From the NCBI GenBank assembly GCA_017964325.1, contig JAGCSE010000311.1, positions 1 through 8,713 on the forward strand: a stretch of 8,713 bases of DNA. The letters are read 5' to 3'. Position numbers and translations under genes: made by a program. The notes under the pieces are model-generated. The model saw only the letters and a list, made by a program, of their open reading frames with translations. It made no database searches and was not told the DNA's origin. The DNA is from Victivallales bacterium. GTDB taxonomy: Bacteria > Verrucomicrobiota > Lentisphaeria > Oligosphaerales > Oligosphaeraceae. Of the stretch, positions 1 to 6,012 are shown in pieces (the stretch's first letter is position 1; each line of letters starts with the position of its first letter).

Positions 1-995
1 AAGACGAACTTCTCGCCAGGCATGAATTCGAAATCGCGCGGGCCACGTCCAAGCGTCGGATTGATCGCCATCAACGTCAGCTTGCCTGTCGCGGCATCGA
101 CATCATAGACGGCAATGCTGTCATGGCCACGGTTGGAGGCCAGAAGACGCGTTCCGTCCGCTGTCAGGCGGATGGCGGAAGCCGTGTTCTTGTCTTTATT
201 CGGATAGTCGTCTGGCAGCATCGCGACCGTCTGAATGCGCGCGTAACCACCGTTGGATTCTTCGAACAGCGTGACCGTCGAAGCCAGTTCGTTGACGACG
301 TAGATGCGCTTTCCGCCCTGCGTGAACCACACATGGCGCGGCCCCGCTCCGGGCTCCGCCTTCAAGTCGAGGCCGGGCAGCGGCGAGAAGTCGCCATTGC
401 CGTTGTCAAAATTATAGGCTTTCACCGTATCCAGCCCCAAATCAACAAAGTACAGCGTCTTGTTGTCCGGTGTCGCTTCGCACCAATGGACATGCGCCTT
501 CTCCTGCCGCGTCGGATGCGGACCGCGGCCCGTATGGACGAAATGCTTCACTTCCTTCACGAGTTCGCCTTTCGCGTCCAGCTTGAATGCGCAGCCCGTC
601 CCTTCGCCGTAGTTTGCCGCGAAGAGATAGCCTTCATTCCGATCCAACGACACATAGCACGGCTTCGCGCTGTGGCACGACTGGAAGCTCGTGAACACGA
701 GATCGTCGCCCTTCACGTCAAAAGCCGCCACGCCGCCGTCGTTTTCAGGGGCACCCGCGATTTTCACTTTTCCGCAGCCGACATAGACCTTCGTCTTCGC
801 CTTATTCATGCAAAGATACGTTGGATCGGCGATGCCCGTCACGACGCGCAGTTCGCGGAAAGCGCCCGTCTCGCCGTCGATTTCCAACACATGGACGCCG
901 CCGTCCGGTTTCGCGTAAGTGCCGATGTATGCGATATGTTTCGCCATAATCTCCATTGCTCCAAATAAAAGGGCCACCGTTAAAAACAGTCTCAC
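1..995 (-). CDS. Lactonase-family beta-propeller protein (YbhE/6-phosphogluconolactonase-like), 3' end cut off by the window edge
   Basis: 331 codons are visible and the reading frame runs off base 1, so the C-terminus is missing. The family (7-bladed propeller lactonases; E. coli Pgl/YbhE is 331 aa) hydrolyses sugar lactones such as 6-phosphogluconolactone. Family landmarks read directly: IAYIGTYA at the first blade (about residues 21-28), YLFAANYGEGT (123-133), GAGPRHVWF (216-224) followed by IYVVNELASTV (231-241), and a final GRGPRDFEF. Start choice: GTG at 995 has GGAGG at 1004-1008, 8 nt away. It gives an N-terminus MRLFLTVALLFGAMEIMA, with one Arg and then a hydrophobic run, which resembles a signal peptide. 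ATG codons at 956 and 947 are in frame but poorly spaced from any SD; they would give a cytoplasmic protein. The gene lies 135 bp downstream of fucI on the same strand. The family assignment is firm; the substrate and cell location are inference. Confidence 0.88.
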   Translation of the reverse strand, partial: MRLFLTVALLFGAMEIMAKHIAYIGTYAKPDGGVHVLEIDGETGAFRELRVVTGIADPTYLCMNKAKTKVYVGCGKVKIAGAPENDGGVAAFDVKGDDLVFTSFQSCHSAKPCYVSLDRNEGYLFAANYGEGTGCAFKLDAKGELVKEVKHFVHTGRGPHPTRQEKAHVHWCEATPDNKTLYFVDLGLDTVKAYNFDNGNGDFSPLPGLDLKAEPGAGPRHVWFTQGGKRIYVVNELASTVTLFEESNGGYARIQTVAMLPDDYPNKDKNTASAIRLTADGTRLLASNRGHDSIAVYDVDAATGKLTLMAINPTLGRGPRDFEFMPGEKFV

Positions 996-1042
996 AATCA
1001 CTTCCTCCCGCAGCCTGAATGCAAATCGCATTCTAAAACATA

Positions 1043-1076
1043 GCAAATGCAGAAACCGAAAGACCTCTGCATTTGC
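1043..1076 (-). terminator. Perfect 11-bp stem-loop between fucI and the lactonase gene
   Basis: The arms GCAAATGCAGA (1043-1053) and TCTGCATTTGC (1066-1076) are exact reverse complements around a 12-nt loop. The hairpin sits 55 bp past the fucI stop codon and about 48 bp before the lactonase GTG. On the minus strand it is followed only by TATGTTTTAG, a weak U-tract, so full Rho-independent termination is doubtful. Attenuation, mRNA 3'-end protection or a processing site between two cotranscribed genes are alternatives. The stem is seen directly; its role is inference. Confidence 0.45.
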
Positions 1077-1129
1077 TTTAAGCTTTTAGTCTTCGTATTT
1101 GCTTTAAGCTTTAGGCTTTAGGCTTTTAG
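1071..1129. repeat. Tandem GCTTTAG-type heptamers with a 16-bp direct repeat, next to the fucI stop
   Basis: The 16-mer ATTTGCTTTAAGCTTT occurs at 1071-1086 and 1097-1112 (26-bp period). Both copies are built from heptamer-like words: GCTTTAA, GCTTTTAG, then after a gap GCTTTAA, GCTTTAG (1108-1114), GCTTTAG (1115-1121) and GCTTTTAG (1122-1129). The last word abuts the fucI stop codon at 1131-1133. The right arm of the neighbouring hairpin overlaps the first copy. No reading frame or known element explains the patch. It may be a slippage-generated intergenic repeat. Confidence 0.7.
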
Positions 1130-1130
1130 C

Positions 1131-3005
1131 TTACATATACATCGGGCCGAGTGCTGCGCAGGCGCGGTAGTCGTCCTGACCGAAGCGCTGCCACATCGTC
1201 GGGCGGAAGATGTCCTTTTTGTCGACATTCGTCATGTCGATCGGAATACGGAGCATCGCGTTGAACGTGATGAAATCCGCGCCAACAAGGCCGAAGGAGC
1301 TGCCGTCATGGTTCGGGCCGATGTTCGTCATGTATTCATGGGATGTCATGTCGCGCGGCGTCCAGTAGGTTTCGGGCCACGTCGGATCGGTCACTTTGCT
1401 GATATGGTCGGCGACTTTCTTCGGCAGTGCGACGGATTCGCCTTCAACGACGGAGCAGGTCAGCAGGTCGCCAACCATGTTGTAGCGGTAGGATGTCAGC
1501 GGGATGCCGCCGGGCGTCGTGAAATGGCTGGAGAGACCATCGCCTGGGAAATATGTCAACGCGGCGTTCATGTACGTCGTGTTCTTGATGGCAAGTTCCA
1601 TCAACTTGGCCTGCAATTTCTTATCAGCCTTGATGACATTCCAGACTTCGTTTACGCTCATCTTCTCGCTGCCTTTGACGAGCTTGAAGATATCGACGGC
1701 GTAGTCCAATGCCGCCGCGCCGGAATTGCGTTTGTCGATGATGCCGTTCGGGCAGATTTTGGAGACATCGACGCCTGTCGCCTTCTTGATGGAGGCGGGT
1801 GTCCAGTTCGTGCGGATGTCCGCGAACATCTGCGGGACGCCGCCCGTCAGGATGTTGCCGATCATCATGCCGAGGCCGTTCTTCGAATCGTTTTCCGTTG
1901 CAACAACATACGGAGCGCGGAAACCATCCCAGTCAAACGATGAATTCAGCATGGATTCCGTCACATCAAAATTCGGATTGTAGTCCGTCCATTGGCGCTG
2001 CCCCTGCGTACCAGCCGCGATGGCGTTGACGCCCTGTGCGTATTCGACGTCCGCCACGAAGCCGCATTTCTTGCCGTAGGCGGCGTCCGCCAACTTCGCG
2101 TTGCCGTGCATCAAGTCTTTCACGATACAGCTCATCTTGATGGTGAACTCTTCCAGTTCGTCATTGGACATGCCCGTGCGACGTTCACTCGGCTTGTTGC
2201 TGTGGACACGCTTGAACTGACGGAGGAACTTCAATCCTTTCTTCACTTCTTCCGGATCGAAGAAATTCGTCTTGATACGGCCCGTGATGATGCTCATGTC
2301 AACGGACACCGTGCCCATGCCCAAGTAGTTGAGGAACATGTTGCGGCGGACGTCCGAACCGATGATGCCCATCGCCACGCCACCGACCGACAGGTAGTTC
2401 TTGCCGCGCAGATACGCAACCGCCGCCGCGCAACGTGCGAAACGGAGCAGACGTGTCGCGACAAAGTCGTTCAACGGGCCGTCTTCATCTTCCAAATCGG
2501 GCGAATACACGCAGAAAATCGGCCGTTTCTTTTCGTCCATGGCGGCTGTAAATGCCTTCAGCCAAACAGCTCCGGGGCGGTCCGTCTGGTTCAAACCATA
2601 CGCGCACTGCTGCCATTCCGTGGAGCCAATGCCCATCATCGCACCCATCAATTCATCGGAATACGACCAGCTGCGGCCAACCCAGATGTTCGCGCCGACG
2701 CCCTGCGTCGCATAGTATGCCTGCGCACGGGCCGCCGTACGCGCTCCATAGACGATTTCCGGCGCGACGACAACGTTGATTTCGCCGCCATCGACTGTCT
2801 TAACGTTCTTCTTGATCAAATCATAGACCTTCTCGACGATGGCCCATGTCTTGATGACATTGTCTTCGTAAGCGCCGCGGCGACCGTCAGATACGGGTGT
2901 GATGGCAATTGTCGGGACCTGCCCGAGAATGCTCTTGTCCGCTTCTTGGAATGAACGGTTTGGATTCGCAAGTTTCTTGAAATCAGGACGGCACGTACAA
3001 CTCAT
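1131..3005 (-). CDS. fucI: L-fucose isomerase
   Basis: The 624-aa product matches FucI along its length and should interconvert L-fucose and L-fuculose (also D-arabinose/D-ribulose in characterised enzymes) in the cytoplasm, using Mn2+. Visible landmarks: TPVSDGRRGAYED near residue 36, GLNQTDRPGAVWL (138-149), LSVGGVAMGIIGS (205-217), AAGTQGQRQWTD (330-341), and the metal ligands Glu371 in ATENDS, Asp396 in FADIRT and His566 in GPNH, corresponding to E. coli Glu337, Asp361 and His528. The end, YRACAALGPMYM, matches the family C-terminus. Start choice: ATG at 3005 has AGGAG 8 nt upstream; a TTG at 3038 is also in frame but has no SD and would add 11 residues. Compared with E. coli FucI (591 aa) there is an N-terminal extension of roughly 25 residues beginning MSCTC. 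The gene has its own promoter upstream. The alpha-L-fucosidase that could supply its substrate lies 4.4 kb away on the other strand. Confidence 0.96.
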   Translation of the reverse strand: MSCTCRPDFKKLANPNRSFQEADKSILGQVPTIAITPVSDGRRGAYEDNVIKTWAIVEKVYDLIKKNVKTVDGGEINVVVAPEIVYGARTAARAQAYYATQGVGANIWVGRSWSYSDELMGAMMGIGSTEWQQCAYGLNQTDRPGAVWLKAFTAAMDEKKRPIFCVYSPDLEDEDGPLNDFVATRLLRFARCAAAVAYLRGKNYLSVGGVAMGIIGSDVRRNMFLNYLGMGTVSVDMSIITGRIKTNFFDPEEVKKGLKFLRQFKRVHSNKPSERRTGMSNDELEEFTIKMSCIVKDLMHGNAKLADAAYGKKCGFVADVEYAQGVNAIAAGTQGQRQWTDYNPNFDVTESMLNSSFDWDGFRAPYVVATENDSKNGLGMMIGNILTGGVPQMFADIRTNWTPASIKKATGVDVSKICPNGIIDKRNSGAAALDYAVDIFKLVKGSEKMSVNEVWNVIKADKKLQAKLMELAIKNTTYMNAALTYFPGDGLSSHFTTPGGIPLTSYRYNMVGDLLTCSVVEGESVALPKKVADHISKVTDPTWPETYWTPRDMTSHEYMTNIGPNHDGSSFGLVGADFITFNAMLRIPIDMTNVDKKDIFRPTMWQRFGQDDYRACAALGPMYM

Positions 3006-3067
3006 GGTCTTTGCTCCTTTTATTGCTTTTCTATACAAAAAATTATAATGAAAATCAACGTAAGACT

Positions 3068-3096
3068 AAAATAACGCTTGGCCTCTCAAATGTCAA
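3068..3096 (-). promoter_or_regulatory. Sigma70-like promoter of fucI
   Basis: Read on the minus strand, a perfect -35 box TTGACA (3096-3091) is followed by a 17-bp spacer and a -10 box TATTTT (3073-3068). Transcription would start near 3061, leaving a leader of about 55 nt before the fucI ATG with its AGGAG ribosome site. A TATAAT also occurs a little downstream (about 3048-3043) but has no properly spaced -35. The elements are seen; activity is inferred. Confidence 0.65.
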
Positions 3097-3133
3097 TTGC
3101 CACAGACAGTAAAAAACAAAGCAATCCCCCTGT

Positions 3134-3148
3134 TGAATGCAGCATTCA
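3134..3148. promoter_or_regulatory. 15-nt palindrome upstream of the fucI promoter
   Basis: TGAATGC-A-GCATTCA is a perfect inverted repeat with 7-bp arms around one base. It lies 38 bp upstream of the fucI -35 box and 22 bp past the mutY stop codon. It could be a regulator-binding site for fucI or a weak mutY terminator; on the minus strand a T-run (GTTTTTT) follows only about 20 nt later. A single palindrome of this size can arise by chance. Confidence 0.25.
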
Positions 3149-3170
3149 CGCATCATCCATGTTGTTCAGC

Positions 3171-4253
3171 CTATTCCTGTATTTCCCTCCCGACATTCAA
3201 ATGCATGGCTTCGAATATCTTATGATTGGCTTTCGGAAATGCGAAATCCTTCAATTCCTCTTCCGCAATCCAATGCCATGGGCGGTCGCTGTTCGGTGTT
3301 TTCACATCTCCTTGCAACTCACAGCGAAACGCGTGCATCGTAATCGAAAAATGGCTGTACGCATGTTTGACGACCGCCAGTTTTTTCCCCACAGCCACCG
3401 TCAGTCCCGTCTCCTCCATGATTTCGCGTTTGACTGCTTGCTTGGGCGTCTCGCCTTCTTCCAGTTTCCCGCCAGGAAACTCCCACAACCCGCCGAGCAT
3501 CTGTTCATCCGAACGCTTCAGTATCAACAACTTATCACCGTCATACACGAGTCCGACCGCCACATCGAAATGCGGTGGCTTCTTCTTTGGCGTCTTTTTC
3601 GGATAATCCGCGACACATCCCGCTTGAAACGCCTTGCACCATGCCGCCACAGGGCACCCATCGCAATCCGCCTCGGAAGGCTTGCAGATAAGCGATCCAA
3701 GCTCCATCATCGCCTGATTGAACGTTCCTGGAATATCCACATTCTGAATGACTTCCGACAATTCTTCAAAATACCGTGTTTTCACTTTCGGCATGTCGAT
3801 TGACGTGTCGTCCATCGTCATGCGCGACCAAACGCGCAGCACGTTTCCATCGACAACTGGCACCTTCTTCCCGAAGCCGATGCTCGCAACTGCCGCCGCC
3901 GTATATGCCCCGATTCCAGGCAGTTTCTTCAATGCCTCGAAATCCGACGGCACTTCACCGCCTAGTTCCTCAATCGCCTTCGCGCAAGCGTGCAGATGCC
4001 GCGCCCGTGAATAGTAGCCCAATCCCTCCCATAACTTTAATATCTGTTCTTCAGGGGCTGAAGCCAAGTCACCGACAGTCGGAAAAAAGTGCATAAACCG
4101 ATGGAAATACGGAATCACCGTGACCACTTGCGTCTGCTGCAACATCACTTCGCTAACCAATATGCGGTAAGGACTTGCATCTTCCCGCCAAGGCATGGCT
4201 CGTTTGTTCTTTTCAAACCAATCCATCAAAGCTGTCGGCCATTCTATCTTCAT
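3171..4253 (-). CDS. mutY: A/G-specific adenine DNA glycosylase with a Nudix-box C-terminal domain
   Basis: The 360-aa protein removes adenine mispaired with 8-oxoguanine (base-excision repair). Catalytic domain: SEVMLQQTQV with catalytic Glu35; helix-hairpin-helix LPGIGAYTAAAV (111-122); VVDGNV with catalytic Asp135; [4Fe-4S] ligands Cys190, Cys197, Cys200 and Cys206 in the exact C-x6-C-x2-C-x5-C spacing. C-terminal domain from about residue 228: LLILKRSD, GGLWEFPGGKL, then a complete Nudix box (Gly262 to Leu284, with the REIMEETGL core). The MutY-style HAYSHF motif (297-302) follows. E. coli MutY has a MutT-related C-domain without the catalytic box, so the intact box is notable. Start: ATG 4253 aligns with the family N-terminus and has GGAAG close upstream. 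TTG 4310 and ATGs at 4295 and 4289 are also in frame, with poorer ribosome sites. Confidence 0.95.
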   Translation of the reverse strand: MKIEWPTALMDWFEKNKRAMPWREDASPYRILVSEVMLQQTQVVTVIPYFHRFMHFFPTVGDLASAPEEQILKLWEGLGYYSRARHLHACAKAIEELGGEVPSDFEALKKLPGIGAYTAAAVASIGFGKKVPVVDGNVLRVWSRMTMDDTSIDMPKVKTRYFEELSEVIQNVDIPGTFNQAMMELGSLICKPSEADCDGCPVAAWCKAFQAGCVADYPKKTPKKKPPHFDVAVGLVYDGDKLLILKRSDEQMLGGLWEFPGGKLEEGETPKQAVKREIMEETGLTVAVGKKLAVVKHAYSHFSITMHAFRCELQGDVKTPNSDRPWHWIAEEELKDFAFPKANHKIFEAMHLNVGREIQE

Positions 4254-4378
4254 AATCTTCCATTCATTTTTCGGTCCAAATACACGCATATCCATGACAT
4301 TACCAGACAATCATGCTTTTTCAAACTTTTCCAATCAAACTTCGCAGCCATCGCTTAATTGAAATTCCTCCGATTTCT

Positions 4379-4408
4379 TTGAATCTGACTAAAAAAACAT
4401 CATATTAT
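4379..4408 (+). promoter_or_regulatory. Candidate thrC promoter
   Basis: TTGAAT (4379-4384) and TATTAT (4403-4408) are separated by 18 bp and would start transcription around 4415, about 43 nt before the thrC ATG. The 4254-4457 region between the divergent mutY and thrC genes is very A/T-rich from 4390 to 4440, so several other hexamer pairs are possible. The thrC ribosome site is AAGGAA at 4442-4447, about 10 nt from the ATG, which is slightly long. No leader-peptide attenuator with threonine or isoleucine codons is seen. Confidence 0.4.
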
Positions 4409-4457
4409 ATATTGGTATATTGTCATTATATCATTAAAAAGAAGGAACACATTTTTT

Positions 4458-5849
4458 ATGAGCGCATTTTCCAGCTATATCAGCACGCGGGGCGGCGTCG
4501 CTCCCGTCGATTTCGCACAGGCCGTCATGATGGGGCTCGCCGATGACGGCGGTCTTCTCATTCCGTCACAAATACCGTCCATTGAAAAAGATATATTGGA
4601 CAGATGGCGATCGCTCACCTACCCTGAACTGGCATGCGAAGTCATGCGTCCGTTCGTTGGAGACGCCATCCCATACGATGATTTCAAACAGCTTGTCGCC
4701 AAAAGCTACGCGACGTTCCAAGCCGACGACGTCATTCCTGTCAAAAAAGTTGGAAAAGTCTTCATCTGCGAACTCTTCCACGGCCCGACATTGGCCTTCA
4801 AAGACGTTGCGCTCCAACTGCTTGGAAATCTCTTTGAATATCTGCTCAAACGCGACGGCGGCAAGCTGAACATCATCGGCGCCACAAGCGGTGACACAGG
4901 CAGCGCCGCCATCCATGGCGTCCGCGGCAAACAGGGCATCGACATTTTCATCATGTTCCCAGACGGCCGTGTCAGCCCGTTGCAGGAACGCCAGATGACC
5001 ACCGTTCCGGACGCCAACGTCCACTGCATCGCCGTCAAAGGCACGTTCGACGATGGCCAGCGCGTTCTGAAAGAAGTCTTCAACGATCTTGATTTCAAAC
5101 GTTCCTACCATCTAGGTGCCGTCAATTCCGTCAACTGGGCCCGCGTTCTCGCACAGGTCGTCTATTATTTCTGGGCATCTTTCAAGGCGCAGAAAGAGAC
5201 AGGCGCCGCTGCTGTCCAAATCGCCGTTCCGACAGGCAATTTCGGCGATATCTTCGCGGGCTACGTCGCCCTCCGCATGGGAGCCCCCATCCGCCGTCTC
5301 ATTCTCGCCACGAATGAAAATGACATTCTCAGCCGTTTCTTCAACACGGGCGTCTATAGCCGCGGGAATGTCTGCCCCACGCTCAGCCCGAGCATGGACA
5401 TCCAGGTGGCCTCCAACTTCGAACGCTACCTCTACTATCGCGTCGGCCAGAATCCGGAAAAAGTCCGCGCCCTCATGGCGCAGTTCGCCACCGAAAAATC
5501 CCTCACGATTCAAGACGGCGGTGACGCCACGTTCGCGGCCGGCCGCGGCGACACGGCGATGACGCTGGATGCCATCAAACGTTATTATGATTCAGATGGT
5601 TATATCCTCGATCCGCACACCGCCGTCGGCATCTCCGTCGCGGAAAAATTCCTTGCGGACGACATCCCGACGGTCTGCCTGGCAACCGCCCATCCCTCCA
5701 AATTCGCCGCCGCCATCCAGAAGGCTCTCGGACAGGATCTGGCTCATCATCCTACGCTGGACGCATTGGTCAATCTTCCGACGCGCCGCGTCACGCTCGA
5801 TCCGCAAAAGGACGTCATTGAAAAATATGTTTCGGATTGCTTGAAGTGA
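4458..5849 (+). CDS. thrC: Threonine synthase
   Basis: The 463-aa PLP enzyme converts O-phospho-L-homoserine to L-threonine plus phosphate, the last step of threonine synthesis, in the cytoplasm. Visible landmarks: YISTRGG (7-13) and MMGLADDGGLLIP (24-36), the typical ThrC N-terminus; PLP Schiff-base Lys115 in TLAFKDVALQ; phosphate-binding GATSGDTGSA (141-150); QERQMTT (176-182); VNSVNWARV (222-230); PTGNFGDIFAGY (258-269); and a late DPHTAVG (385-391) and ATAHPSKF (409-416). Length and motif order fit the E. coli/yeast-type enzyme. The ATG is preceded by AAGGAA. The gene is GC-rich (38 of 60 bases in 5221-5280 are G or C), unlike the gene that follows. No other threonine-pathway gene (thrA, thrB) is in view, so this copy stands alone here. 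Confidence 0.97.
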   Translation: MSAFSSYISTRGGVAPVDFAQAVMMGLADDGGLLIPSQIPSIEKDILDRWRSLTYPELACEVMRPFVGDAIPYDDFKQLVAKSYATFQADDVIPVKKVGKVFICELFHGPTLAFKDVALQLLGNLFEYLLKRDGGKLNIIGATSGDTGSAAIHGVRGKQGIDIFIMFPDGRVSPLQERQMTTVPDANVHCIAVKGTFDDGQRVLKEVFNDLDFKRSYHLGAVNSVNWARVLAQVVYYFWASFKAQKETGAAAVQIAVPTGNFGDIFAGYVALRMGAPIRRLILATNENDILSRFFNTGVYSRGNVCPTLSPSMDIQVASNFERYLYYRVGQNPEKVRALMAQFATEKSLTIQDGGDATFAAGRGDTAMTLDAIKRYYDSDGYILDPHTAVGISVAEKFLADDIPTVCLATAHPSKFAAAIQKALGQDLAHHPTLDALVNLPTRRVTLDPQKDVIEKYVSDCLK

Positions 5850-5879
5850 GATTTTCCCTTCCTTTTTAAACATATTTTT
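5821..5879 (+). terminator. Inverted repeat spanning the thrC stop codon, possible weak terminator
   Basis: AAAAATATGTTT (5821-5832, inside the last thrC codons) and AAACATATTTTT (5868-5879) are exact 12-bp reverse complements separated by 35 nt that include the TGA stop. The right arm runs into a T-rich stretch. The stem is almost all A/T, so it would be a weak terminator. The left arm lies in coding sequence, which also allows chance or an effect on the mRNA 3' end. Confidence 0.3.
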
Positions 5880-5888
5880 TGCTTTTGC

Positions 5889-6003
5889 CCTTGTTTTGGT
5901 GTAGAATTGCGCTATCTTAAACCTTGTTTTGGTGTAGAATTGCATTTCCTGAAGCCTTGTTTTGGTGTAGAATTCACCTCTATCAAATCCTCGTTTTGGT
6001 GTA
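5889..6003 (+). repeat. Array of four phased direct repeats directly upstream of the AAA+ ATPase gene
   Basis: The 20-mer CCTTGTTTTGGTGTAGAATT is exact at 5889-5908, 5922-5941 and 5955-5974; the first two copies share a further GC, making 22 bp. A fourth, diverged copy, CCTCGTTTTGGTGTA, is at 5989-6003. The 11-mer GTTTTGGTGTA is common to all four, starting at 5893, 5926, 5959 and 5993, with periods of 33, 33 and 34 bp. The 11-14 bp between copies are unrelated. The array ends 9 nt before the ATPase ATG. The period is close to three helical turns, as in iteron or operator arrays, but no binding protein is known from the sequence. Each of the first three copies carries a -10-like TAGAAT. Confidence 0.9.
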
Positions 6004-6012
6004 AGTACTTTT

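Noticed and set aside
123..968. Plus-strand 281-aa ORF
   Set aside because: It is the shadow of the minus-strand lactonase, whose translation matches family motifs throughout; this frame has none.
1108..1129. Telomere-like TTTAGGC repeat
   Set aside because: Two or three heptamer words in a bacterial intergenic gap are not a telomere; they are better described as a short tandem repeat.
1992..2954. Plus-strand 320-aa ORF opposite fucI
   Set aside because: GC-rich antisense frame without recognisable motifs; the fucI frame explains the region fully.
5889..6003. CRISPR array
   Set aside because: Units of 20-22 bp with only 11-14 bp between them are too short for CRISPR repeats and spacers, the last unit is degenerate, and no cas gene is present.
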